A stretch of 64,000 nucleotides of DNA from Azospirillum brasilense (GTDB lineage Bacteria; Pseudomonadota; Alphaproteobacteria; Azospirillales; Azospirillaceae): positions 399,001 through 463,000 of the forward strand of contig NZ_CP032348.1 of the NCBI RefSeq assembly GCF_005222205.1, in the 5' to 3' direction. Below the pieces are notes generated by a model that saw nothing but the letters and a program-made list of their open reading frames with translations, had not been told where the DNA came from and ran no database searches. Each line of letters begins with the position of its first letter. Positions within the stretch are counted from its first letter, which is position 1. Position numbers and translations under genes: made by a program. Below are positions 53,381-61,598 of the stretch, piece after piece.

Positions 53381-55670
53381 CGAGTTCTCGCAGATCCGGT
53401 TTCGCCGTCCCGGCCTTCGGCAGCGTAAAGTAGAAGATGGCCCCCTTGTCGAGCCGTCCATCGGCCCAGGTCCGTCCGCCATGGCGGTCCACGGCGCGGC
53501 GCACGTTGGCCAGACCGATGCCGATGCCTTCGAACTCCTCGTTGCGGTGCAGCCGTTGGAAGACCCCGAACAGCTTCTTTTCGTAAGCCTGATTGAAGCC
53601 GACCCCGTTGTCCCTGACGAAGAAGAGGGTTTCGGTGGGCCGGTCTTCGCAACCCACGGCGATGCGCGCCGGTTCCCGCCCGCGGGAATATTTGATGGCG
53701 TTCGACAATAGATTTTGCAGAACCAGCCGCATCATCACGGGATCGCCGCGCACCGTGGGCAGCGGGGCGATGTCCCATTCGATGGCCCGCCCGGCGGTGT
53801 CGGGCGCCAGCGTCTCCCGCACCTCCGCCACCAAGGCGTTCATGTCCATGGACACAGGGGTCAACTCGCTGCGGCCCATCTGGGAGAAGTGCAGCAGATT
53901 GTCCACCAGAGTGCCGGCGCTGTTGGCCGCGTCCACGATGACGTCCAGATAGCGCTTCCCGGTTGCGCTCAGCTGGTCCGCCTCCAGCTCCTGCAACAGT
54001 TCGGCGTAACCGACGATGTGGCGGAACGGCGCGCGCAGGTCATGGGAGACGGAGTAGGAGAAGGACTCCAGCTCCTTGTTGGAGCGCGCCAGTTCCCGCG
54101 ACAGGGAGGCCAACTCCTCCGCCTTGCGCAGGACGATGCCGATGACGGCGTGGCGCAGCGCCGCGGCGGTGTCGCGCTCCGCCGCGGTCCAGGGCAGCGC
54201 GCGGTGGCGCACCGTCTCCTTCCAGGTCTCGAAGGAGGTGCGCGGACTCAACCTCTGTCCCTGCCCCTGCCCCTGCCCGTCGCGGCCGAGCGGCTTGCGC
54301 GGGTCGCCGCCCCAACGGACGGTGCGCACCACCTCGGGCCGGAACCAGAGCACGTAACTGGCGTGCAGCTTCGACACCGCGACGGCCAGCAGCCCCGCCG
54401 CCTTGCCTTCGAAATCCGCCGCGGCCGGGTAGAGGGCGGGCAGGCTGTCGGTCTCGAACTGCTCCGGCTCGCCCTGGGTGGCCAGCCAGTCGACAAGGCC
54501 GCGCACCTGCTCTTCCGTCGGGGTTTCACCGACCAGCGTGCAGCGCCGTTCGAAGACGACGGCGGCCCCGCTGGCATTGGCGAAGCGCAGCAGGTCGTCG
54601 GGATGCTCGGTCAACCCGGCGATGAAGGGATCGGCCTGGGCCATGGCGGCCAGCAGCCGCGCCTGGATGGCCTGCAGGGCGATGCGGTGCTCCGCGTCGC
54701 GCCGGTCCTCCACCGCGGCGATGCGCACCGACAGGATCTGGGCGATCAGGTCGCAGGCCGAGCGCACGGCGTAGGACACCGCCTTCGGCTCGTGGTGGTG
54801 GCAGGAGACCAGCCCCCAGAGCGCACCGTGCAGCAGGATCGACACCGACATGGAGGAGGCGGTTTCCATGTTCCGCATGTACTGCACATGCACCGGCGAC
54901 ACGCTGCGCAGGACGGAGAAGCTGAGGTCCAGCGGCGGCGTCCCTTCGGGGACCGGCGGCCGCGCAACCAGCGGCACCGGGGCATAGCCGGCGTCGGGGA
55001 TCAGCCGCTGGCGGTTCAGCCGGTACAGCTCGCGCGCCTGGGTGGGGATGTCGGAGGCGGGAAAGCGCAGGTCCATATAGGAGGGCAGCCGCCCGTTCCC
55101 GTCCTCCGCCACCACCGTGCCGTGCCAGTCGGCGTCGAAGCGGTAGATCAGCACGCGGTCGAAGCCGGTGAGCGCGCGGACCTCCTGCGCGGCGCAGCCC
55201 AGGAGGTCGGTCGGCGTGTTCAGCGCGTCCAGCCGCTCCAGCGCCTCGCGCATGCGCGGGTAGACATGATCGAGGAGGTCGGTTTCCAGCCCCTCCAACC
55301 GTTCCAGCTCCAGGATCACCACGCTGTTGCCCGCCGAGTCATCGACGGCGTGGGCGAGAAGCTGGTGACGGCCGGCACCGGGCAGTTTGGTCAAGGCGAC
55401 CGGCACCGGGCGGGAGGGAACCGGACCGGCGGCGAGGAAGGAGCGGACTGCGGCGGCGATCTGCGGGTGCAGCGCCCGTTCCAACGGCTGTCCCAACGCC
55501 CGCTCCAACGGCAGGCCAAGCGCCGGGGCGGCGTTGGCGCTGGCCTGGATCAGGGTGGCGCCGGTGTCGCTTCCGGAGAAGGCCAGCAGCATGCCGTGGG
55601 GTTGGATGCTGCCGGGGCGATGGATCGGTTCCCGACTGCAGGCGTCGAGATCCAAATCACCAACGGTCAT
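53373..55670 (-). CDS. bphP: Bacteriophytochrome histidine kinase (PAS-GAF-PHY-HisKA-HATPase)
   Basis: A 765-residue red/far-red photoreceptor. Cys11, just before EPIHRPGSIQPHGMLLAF, is the biliverdin-attaching cysteine. The GAF domain has FDADWHGTVVAEDGNG, RFPASDIPTQARELYRLNR (PASDIP motif) and SVSPVHVQYMRNMETASSMS. The PHY tongue is recognisable by LWFRPEVVRTVRWGGDP and PRTSFETWKETV. The phosphoacceptor is in SYSVSHDLRAPFRHIVG (His543), then NAIKYS and GIGIGLANV. The ATG at 55670 has AAGGA nine bases upstream; an upstream TTG at 55703 is less likely. A (GQ)4 repeat lies in the tongue. No heme oxygenase gene is near. Confidence 0.95.
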   Translation of the reverse strand: MTVGDLDLDACSREPIHRPGSIQPHGMLLAFSGSDTGATLIQASANAAPALGLPLERALGQPLERALHPQIAAAVRSFLAAGPVPSRPVPVALTKLPGAGRHQLLAHAVDDSAGNSVVILELERLEGLETDLLDHVYPRMREALERLDALNTPTDLLGCAAQEVRALTGFDRVLIYRFDADWHGTVVAEDGNGRLPSYMDLRFPASDIPTQARELYRLNRQRLIPDAGYAPVPLVARPPVPEGTPPLDLSFSVLRSVSPVHVQYMRNMETASSMSVSILLHGALWGLVSCHHHEPKAVSYAVRSACDLIAQILSVRIAAVEDRRDAEHRIALQAIQARLLAAMAQADPFIAGLTEHPDDLLRFANASGAAVVFERRCTLVGETPTEEQVRGLVDWLATQGEPEQFETDSLPALYPAAADFEGKAAGLLAVAVSKLHASYVLWFRPEVVRTVRWGGDPRKPLGRDGQGQGQGQRLSPRTSFETWKETVRHRALPWTAAERDTAAALRHAVIGIVLRKAEELASLSRELARSNKELESFSYSVSHDLRAPFRHIVGYAELLQELEADQLSATGKRYLDVIVDAANSAGTLVDNLLHFSQMGRSELTPVSMDMNALVAEVRETLAPDTAGRAIEWDIAPLPTVRGDPVMMRLVLQNLLSNAIKYSRGREPARIAVGCEDRPTETLFFVRDNGVGFNQAYEKKLFGVFQRLHRNEEFEGIGIGLANVRRAVDRHGGRTWADGRLDKGAIFYFTLPKAGTAKPDLRELDE
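54259..54276. repeat. Hexanucleotide tandem repeat within the PHY tongue of bphP
   Basis: Three perfect CCCTGC units with imperfect flanking copies. On the coding strand they encode alternating Gly and Gln (GQGQGQGQ) between RWGGDPRKP and PRTSF. Slippage would change the protein by two residues without shifting the frame. Confidence 0.7.
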
Positions 55671-56039
55671 GGCGCCGGTCCTTGTGGCAGCGTTCACTCC
55701 CAAAACAAAGACAATCCAATAGGTCGCTCCTTAATACCCTGCTCGCCGTCCGGTCTATTCGATGATTTCAGATAATGTCGAATGTTTGGCTTGACGGGCA
55801 TCTCTTTGGTTATCAACGGCGAGAGACTGAGACAATACCACTTCAGAACAATGGCATAAGCAATTGGTCATATATATTGCTTTCGTCGCGCGCGCCTTGG
55901 GAAAGGGGGATAAGGCAGGATACGGGATATCGCCCAGGGCGGATCCACGCGGTTGGAACTTTTCGACCGGACCACGTAAGATTCCTCCGGCGCAGCGGGG
56001 AGAACCGGAACGGGTCCGGCGGACGGAAGGCAGGCAGGG
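55671..56039. other. Divergent intergenic region between bphP and the Crp/Fnr gene
   Basis: 369 bases without a supported gene. The central part (about 55780-55890) is A+T-rich with TATATATTGC, so promoters for both directions probably lie here. I see no perfect TTGAT-N4-ATCAA Fnr site. Confidence 0.4.
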
Positions 56040-56747
56040 GTGCATCGGAACGGAATTGACGCCGCACGGCTGGGCACCGCGCGCTGCAGCAGCTGCGCCA
56101 TCCGGGACCTCGTCCTGTTCGGCGATCTGCGCGACCAGGATTTCGACCTGATCCACATCCCCATCGACGAGCTGCGCTTCCAGCCCGGCGCCACGCTCTA
56201 CAGCGCGGGGGACGAGGGCGGCTCCCTCTACACGATCCGCAGCGGGCTGGTGAAGCTGGTCCAGTTCCTGCCCGACGGCACGCAGCGCATCGTCCGGCTG
56301 CTCCGCCGGGGCGCCGTGGCCGGGCTGGAGGTGCTGGTCGGCAAACCCTACGAGCACACCGCCGTCGTGCTTCAGGAGGCGGAGACCTGCCGCCTGCCGC
56401 GCGCGGTGGTCGAACGGCTGAGCAAGGAGACGCCGCGCCTGCACGCCCGCCTGATGGAGCGCTGGTACCAATCTCTCCATCAGGCCGACGAATGGCTGAC
56501 CGAACTGTCCACCGGCAGTGCCCGGCGGCGGTTGGCCCGGCTGTTCCTGAAGCTCGCCGCCGACGCGCCGAACGACCCGGTCCTGCTGTCGGGCCGCGAG
56601 GATCTGGGCGCGATGCTCGGCGTCGGCATGGAGACGGCCAGCCGCACCATCGCCGAGTTCAAGCGCGCGGGTCTCGTGGTCGAGCGGGCGCCCAACGTCT
56701 TCGCCTGCGACCTGCCGGCGCTGGAGACGGTGGCGCTGGACGGTTGA
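56040..56747 (+). CDS. Crp/Fnr-family transcriptional regulator
   Basis: A 235-residue regulator. The N-terminus has Cys16 and Cys19 (ARCSSCAIRDLVLFGDL). The cyclic-nucleotide-binding-like beta-roll includes FQPGATLYSAGDEGGSLYTI and GLVKLVQFLPDGTQRIVRLL. The C-terminal winged helix has REDLGAMLGVGMETASRTIA followed by EFKRAG, with the Glu-x-x-Ser-Arg recognition pattern of FNR types. The four-cysteine set of true oxygen-sensing FNR is incomplete: I see only two N-terminal cysteines plus one in AETCRLP. A redox or other signal is therefore open. The start codon is GTG. It is divergent from bphP. Confidence 0.9.
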   Translation: MHRNGIDAARLGTARCSSCAIRDLVLFGDLRDQDFDLIHIPIDELRFQPGATLYSAGDEGGSLYTIRSGLVKLVQFLPDGTQRIVRLLRRGAVAGLEVLVGKPYEHTAVVLQEAETCRLPRAVVERLSKETPRLHARLMERWYQSLHQADEWLTELSTGSARRRLARLFLKLAADAPNDPVLLSGREDLGAMLGVGMETASRTIAEFKRAGLVVERAPNVFACDLPALETVALDG

Positions 56748-57032
56748 GCGACGCCCGCCCCCGTCCCGGCCCGCCCCCGCTGGACCGAGGATCGGTCTGC
56801 CGCGTCGGCGCGGATCCATGGTTTGCACGAGAGCATCAAAGGACGAGGCGACCGCAAGACTGCCTCCCCTTCCTTGCGAAGCGGGGCTTCAGACCGTCAC
56901 TCTTACGAAACAGATTGCGTATGCATGCAATTTCGAAGAAATGATCGTTCAGATTCAATACAAATACGCGATATGCTCTTGAGCAGTTGCACAACCGGTA
57001 TTAGGATACACTCGGGTATGCAGGAGGGGTGC
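56748..57032. other. Intergenic region, A+T-rich in its right half
   Basis: 285 bases without a supported gene. It contains TATGCATGCA at 56920-56929, a motif repeated before the ABC operon at 58956. The stretch 56930-57010 is unusually A+T-rich for this genome and is a likely promoter region for the following genes. Confidence 0.4.
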
Positions 57033-57155
57033 ATGGCGGGCCTGTTGCAGACGCTGACGGGGCGCGTTGCGCACACGAACGCAGCCTTGGCGGTTTCCCC
57101 GGCGTGTTGCCGGGCCATGCCGACCGACGCCATGCGCAGGCGACGGCCGTCGTGA
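57033..57155 (+). CDS. Possible small peptide gene (40 residues)
   Basis: An open frame starting ATGGCGGGCCTG with GGAGGGG three to five bases upstream, a good ribosome binding site. The peptide begins MAGLLQTLTGRVAHTNAALA, has a CC pair at residues 25-26 and ends in RRRRPS. No family is recognised. It lies 127 bases upstream of the GRDP-like gene in the same direction. It may be a leader peptide, a small protein or a chance frame; codon evidence is thin at this length. Confidence 0.35.
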   Translation: MAGLLQTLTGRVAHTNAALAVSPACCRAMPTDAMRRRRPS

Positions 57156-57282
57156 CACCGCCAGCCTCCCTCTTGATCGGACCGGACATGCCGGCGGCCA
57201 CCCTTCTGCCGCAGCGCACCGGCCGGTTTCGGCCCTTGAGGACCGCAGTGAACCTCGTTCCCTTCTGAAAGGATCATCGAGA

Positions 57283-57690
57283 ATGAACGACAACAGCGAA
57301 CGCCTCCCTTCCGTGCAGCCGGCAAACCTGGACCTCTCCTTCATCAACAAGCGGCTCGAGATGGCCGGCTACACGCCGGAGCAGGCCACGGACTCGGTCG
57401 AGGCCTACCGCCAGTTCCTCGTCGTCGTGGCGGCCAAGCCGAACCTGATCCTGGTGCCGACGAAGGCGGCGGACGCGGCGTGGCACGAGCACATCCTGTT
57501 CATGGACCGCTACGAGGCGGACATGAAGCGGCTGGTCGGCGCCCGGGTCCACCATCACCCGGACGCTCCCGACGCCGCCGCTTGGCAGAAGGCCGTCGCC
57601 AACACGCAGGACGCCTTCCGTACGACCCTCGGCGTGGAACTGCGGACGGAGGAACTCGCCGGCTGCTATCTCACGGTCGAGGCGGCCTGA
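57283..57690 (+). CDS. GRDP-like (glycine-rich-domain-containing-protein-like) protein
   Basis: A 135-residue protein. The diagnostic stretch is AADAAWHEHILFMDRYEADM followed 12 residues later by VHHHP, resembling the WHxH...Y...G..xHH pattern of the GRDP-like/DUF1399 family found in plants and bacteria. The histidines could bind a metal, but no activity is known to me. It has no signal peptide and is predicted helical. AAAGGA lies nine bases before the ATG at 57283. The PAS-LuxR gene follows 158 bases downstream. Confidence 0.6.
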   Translation: MNDNSERLPSVQPANLDLSFINKRLEMAGYTPEQATDSVEAYRQFLVVVAAKPNLILVPTKAADAAWHEHILFMDRYEADMKRLVGARVHHHPDAPDAAAWQKAVANTQDAFRTTLGVELRTEELAGCYLTVEAA

Positions 57691-57848
57691 ACGTCATACC
57701 ATCGTATTGAGCGTTGCATGATGCGGCCGGTTTTCTGCTAAATTCGTTCGAACGGCAGCGCGCTTCGCGACGCCCCCCTGACCGGTGGCCCAGGCCGGGG
57801 TCAGGGGGGCGGCCCGCAACCCCCAGCAGCGAAAGGGAGGAAGGATTG

Positions 57849-58904
57849 ATGTCCGATCTGGTCCACGACCTCTCCAGCCGCGCCCGGGACATGAACGCCG
57901 CGCTCACCGTCTTCGACAAGAGCGACACGCTGCTGGCGACCAACGACAAGCAGAAGACGATCTATCCCTTCATCGACTTTTCCCGCTCGGTGACGTTCCG
58001 GGACATCGTGTGGGAATGCGTGAAGCACAAGAAGTTCAGTTCGGACACCATCTATTCCGATCCGGCCCGATGGATCGGCTACGCCGAGGATCTCCGCCGG
58101 TTCAACCGGTTCTGGCAGTCCTTCACGCTCCATTCCGACGGGCGGGTCATCCAGATCACCTATGAGCGGTTGGATGACACGGACGGCTGGTGGTACCAGA
58201 TCCGGCGCGACGTCACCAGCAACGTCCAGGAAAGCGTCCGGGGTGGCTTCGACAGCCTGATTTCCCTCAACGGTGGCAGCGTTCTGCCGCCGTCGGGCCA
58301 GCCCTCTTTCGTCGTCCGGCTTCTCGACGCCCTGCCCTATCCGGCGGCGCTGCTGACGCCACGCTGCCAAGTGATCGACGGCAACCCGTCCTTCGCCTCC
58401 ATCCTGTCGCGGGGGGACGGGCTGTCCATCGTCGGCGGACGGCTGTGCATCCCCGGCGCCCCGACCGAGCAGGCGGAGCTGGGCAAGCGGGCCGCCGGCT
58501 TCTTCCGCCGCCGCACCCGCACGCCGATCACGCTGCGCGTGTCGCGCCTGGACCAGCCGGCGCCCTACTTCGCCACCCTGTCGGAGCCGCCCGCCCAGAG
58601 CGTCGGGAGCGGCGGCCCGATGAACGGCATCCTTCTTCTCACGCTGGTCGATCCGGATGTGCTGCCCATCGTGTCGGCGCGCGCCGTCGCCGAGCTTCTT
58701 CAGATCACCACCTCGGAAGCCGAAATCGCGCTGGCCCTGTGCTCCGGCCGGAGCGTCGACGAGATCGCCGAGGACCGCGGGGTGGAGCGGCGCACCGTCT
58801 ACAACCAGGTCTCGTCTATCCTGGGCAAGACCGGACTGCGCAACCAAGCGGGGATCGTGCGGCAGGTGACGACGATCTGCTGGCATTTCGGGTCGCGCGT
58901 CTGA
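57849..58904 (+). CDS. PAS-domain LuxR-type transcriptional regulator
   Basis: A 351-residue cytoplasmic regulator. Two PAS-like sensor regions are seen, about residues 15-125 (MNAALTVFDKSDTLLATNDK, with WWYQIRRDVT) and 160-270 (LLDALPYPAALLTPRCQVID). The C-terminal 65 residues form a LuxR-type helix-turn-helix: LQITTSEAEIALALCSGRSV, then DEIAEDRGVERRTVYNQVSS and ILGKTGLRNQAGIV. GGGAGGAAGGATTG precedes the ATG. It lies upstream of the ABC operon at 59083 in the same direction and may control it. The signal is unknown. Confidence 0.88.
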   Translation: MSDLVHDLSSRARDMNAALTVFDKSDTLLATNDKQKTIYPFIDFSRSVTFRDIVWECVKHKKFSSDTIYSDPARWIGYAEDLRRFNRFWQSFTLHSDGRVIQITYERLDDTDGWWYQIRRDVTSNVQESVRGGFDSLISLNGGSVLPPSGQPSFVVRLLDALPYPAALLTPRCQVIDGNPSFASILSRGDGLSIVGGRLCIPGAPTEQAELGKRAAGFFRRRTRTPITLRVSRLDQPAPYFATLSEPPAQSVGSGGPMNGILLLTLVDPDVLPIVSARAVAELLQITTSEAEIALALCSGRSVDEIAEDRGVERRTVYNQVSSILGKTGLRNQAGIVRQVTTICWHFGSRV

Positions 58905-58955
58905 TCGAATCCGGGTATCCTCTCCGACGCATCGCCGACGGCGCGATTACCTGGA

Positions 58956-58983
58956 TATGCATGCTCTCTTATGCATACATATG
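58956..58983. promoter_or_regulatory. Paired ATGCAT sites upstream of the ABC operon
   Basis: ATGCAT occurs at 58957-58962 and 58971-58976, 14 bases apart, within TATGCATGC and TTATGCATACATATG. The same TATGCATGC occurs at 56920. The sites lie 107-127 bases upstream of the binding-protein start and just downstream of the regulator gene. A protein-binding role is inference. Confidence 0.35.
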
Positions 58984-59082
58984 GCGGACGTCCGGCGCGC
59001 TTCCGGCTCCGCTCTGGCCGGAGGCTGTGAAGGAGGCAGGGGCGTCTGGTTCTCAAACTCCCCGGTCACCGCGTCCCACATC

Positions 59083-60648
59083 ATGCCTCTGCCCACCCTC
59101 CTCCGCGCGCTTCTGACCCTTCTGGCCATCACAGCCGGCGTTTGCGGCGCCGCGCTTCCGGCCATGGCGGGAACCTTGCGGGCCAGCCTGTCCGACGATC
59201 TGACGACGATCGATCCGTTCGTCTTTCCCGGACTGGTCTCGTCCGGCGTCCTTCGGCAGGTCTATGAGGGCTTCACCGCCATTGACTCCGCCGGCAACGC
59301 CGTCCCGGCGCTGGCCACCCGCTGGGAAACGCCGGACGGCGGGCGGAGCTGGCGCTTCACGCTGCGTCCGGACGCGCGGTTCCATTCGGGGCGCCCTTTC
59401 ACCGCCGCCGACGTCCTGTGGACCTGGGAACACCATCTGACGCGCAAGCCGCAGCCCGGTTACAGCGCCTTCTACCTGCGCGGCGTCGAGGGGGCCGCGG
59501 CGCTGCAGCAGGGGACCGCCGCGGCGCTGTCCGGCGTCACGATTCCCGACCCCCACACGCTCGTCGTGCGGCTGACCGAACCCGACGCGCTGTTCCCGCT
59601 CTACCCCTTCCTGTTCGTCGACCGCGGCATGGAGGCGGAGTTCGGACCGGCGTGGCACGAGCGCGCGTCCGGCGGCACCGGTCCGTTCCGCCTCGCATCC
59701 TGGCGGCGCGGCGAGTCCGTCCGCCTGGAGGCCCACGCCGCCTATTGGGGCGGCGCCCCCGCCGTGGACGCCGTGTCGCTGGCGGTGCTGCCCGACCCCA
59801 ACACGCTGCTGGCGCGCTACGACGCCGGGGACCTCGACGTCGCGCCGCTTCCCGACAACGCCGTGCGCACCGTGGTCCGCCAGCCGCGCTACGACGGGCA
59901 GATCAAGGCCTTCGCCCGCGCGCAGGTGCGCTATCTGGCGCTGAACCAGGATTTGTACCCGCCCTTCCGCGACCGCCGCGTGCGCGAGGCGGTCGGCCTC
60001 GCGCTGGACCGGGTCGCCACGGTCAACGGACTCCACGCCGGACGGGCGGCGCTGACGAACGGATTCGTCACGCCCGGCCTGGACGGCTACCAGCCGGACG
60101 CGGTGCCGCCGGCCCCGTTCGATCCGGGCCGGGCCAAGGCGCTGCTGGCGGAGGCCGGCCACGCCGGCGGGCGCGGCCTGCCGCCGCTCCAGATCGCCGG
60201 CGGCCCCAACGTGCGCGAGGAGGCCACCTACTTCGCCGCCCAGCTCACCGCGGTGCTGGGGATTCCGGTCGGCGTGCGCATCCAGGAGCGGGCGGCCTTC
60301 GTGGCGGCGATCAACGAGGGGCGCGAGGCGCTGTTCATCAACGGCTGGACGGCGGATTTCCCCGATCCCATGGACCAGCTCGCCACCCAGTGGCACAGCG
60401 CCAGCCCGACCAACCGCACCCACTGGCGCAACCCGGACTTCGACCGGCTCATGGAGCAGGCGCGCGGCCTCGCCGATCCCGTCGCCCGCAACGCGCTCTA
60501 CCGGGAGGCCGAGGCCCTGCTCCGCGAGCAGGCCGTGGGGCTGCCCCTGCCGGTGCCGCAATTCGTGGCGTTGGTGCGCCCGGGTGTGACCGGGCTGGTC
60601 ATCCGGCCCGACGGCACGACCGACTACCACGCCGCCCGGTTGCCATGA
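59083..60648 (+). CDS. ABC transporter substrate-binding protein (SBP family 5)
   Basis: A 521-residue periplasmic binding protein of the peptide/nickel family. MPLPTLLRALLTLLAITAGV with cleavage near AMA-GTL is a Sec signal peptide. Family features: LRASLSDDLTTIDPFVFPGL, WRFTLRPDARFHSGRPFTAA, IPDPHTLVVRLTEPDALFPL, GTGPFRLASWRRGESVRLEA and GWTADFPDPMDQLATQWHS. The start at 59083 is preferred to an upstream in-frame ATG at 58957 because it opens the signal peptide. It overlaps the first permease by four bases. The substrate is unknown. Confidence 0.9.
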   Translation: MPLPTLLRALLTLLAITAGVCGAALPAMAGTLRASLSDDLTTIDPFVFPGLVSSGVLRQVYEGFTAIDSAGNAVPALATRWETPDGGRSWRFTLRPDARFHSGRPFTAADVLWTWEHHLTRKPQPGYSAFYLRGVEGAAALQQGTAAALSGVTIPDPHTLVVRLTEPDALFPLYPFLFVDRGMEAEFGPAWHERASGGTGPFRLASWRRGESVRLEAHAAYWGGAPAVDAVSLAVLPDPNTLLARYDAGDLDVAPLPDNAVRTVVRQPRYDGQIKAFARAQVRYLALNQDLYPPFRDRRVREAVGLALDRVATVNGLHAGRAALTNGFVTPGLDGYQPDAVPPAPFDPGRAKALLAEAGHAGGRGLPPLQIAGGPNVREEATYFAAQLTAVLGIPVGVRIQERAAFVAAINEGREALFINGWTADFPDPMDQLATQWHSASPTNRTHWRNPDFDRLMEQARGLADPVARNALYREAEALLREQAVGLPLPVPQFVALVRPGVTGLVIRPDGTTDYHAARLP

Positions 60649-61598
60649 CGGCGCGCCGGCCCGGCCGCCGCCTTGCGTTCCGGCGACTGGGCTGGCGATT
60701 GACCCGGCGCCTGCCGGGGCTGCTTCTGCTGACCGGCGCCGCCGTGCTGGCGAGTTTCCTGGCCTCCCACGCGCTTCCCGGTGATCCGGTCCTGCTGATG
60801 GTCGAGGGGCGGGCCGCCGACCCGGAGATGATCCGCCGGCTGCGGGAAGACGCCGGGCTGGACCAGCCTCTGGCCGTTCAATTCCTCAACTACGCGCTGG
60901 ACCTTCTGCTGGGCGACCTCGGCCAATCGCTGCGCTACGGCGGCGTGCCGGTGACGGCGCTGCTGGGCGACGCCCTGCCGGTGACGCTCGGTCTGATGGC
61001 GGGCGCTGCGGCGCTCGCCCTGCCCCTCGGCCTCGCGCTGGGGCTCGCGGCGGCCGACGTCCGGCGGGCATGGCCGGGCACCGCCCTCACAATCGGGTCG
61101 GTGCTGGTCCTGTCGGCGCCGCCGCTGGCGCTGGCGACATGGCTGATGCTGGCGGGGTCCGGTACGGCGCCCTGGGCCGTGGCGGCGCTCGCGCTACCGG
61201 CGGCGGCGATGATCGCCCGCCTCACGCGGACCCAGGTGATGGAGGTGCTGGGACGCGACTTCATCCGCACCGCCCGCGCCAAGGGGCTGGGCCGGGCCGC
61301 CCTTCTGCTGCGTCACGCCCTGCCGAACGCCCTGGTGCCGCTGGCGGCGGCGGTCGGATCGGTGGCCGGGACGATCCTGACCACCACGGCGGCGGTGGAG
61401 ACGGTCTTCGCCCTACCGGGGATCGGGCGGCTGACCGTCCAGGCGGTGCTGGCCCGCGACCACACGGTCGCCGGGGCCGCCGTTCTCGTCTTCGTCCTGC
61501 TGCAGGTCGCCATCAGCCTGACCGCCGAGATGCTGATCGGCCTCACCGATCCACGGCTGCGCGACGATGGGTTGCGCGACGATGGGAAGCCGTCATGA
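60645..61598 (+). CDS. ABC transporter permease (DppB/NikB type)
   Basis: A 317-residue permease. TM1 is RLPGLLLLTGAAVLASFLAS followed by HALPGDPVLLMVEGRAADPE, the DppB/NikB periplasmic motif (usual 'PGDP'). The EAA loop reads DFIRTARAKGLGRAALLLRH, and ETVFALPGIGRLTVQAVLAR is a conserved late segment. An unusual tandem RDDGLRDDG lies at the C-terminus (encoded by an imperfect 15-base repeat). Both ends overlap neighbours by four bases. Confidence 0.92.
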   Translation: MTARRPGRRLAFRRLGWRLTRRLPGLLLLTGAAVLASFLASHALPGDPVLLMVEGRAADPEMIRRLREDAGLDQPLAVQFLNYALDLLLGDLGQSLRYGGVPVTALLGDALPVTLGLMAGAAALALPLGLALGLAAADVRRAWPGTALTIGSVLVLSAPPLALATWLMLAGSGTAPWAVAALALPAAAMIARLTRTQVMEVLGRDFIRTARAKGLGRAALLLRHALPNALVPLAAAVGSVAGTILTTTAAVETVFALPGIGRLTVQAVLARDHTVAGAAVLVFVLLQVAISLTAEMLIGLTDPRLRDDGLRDDGKPS

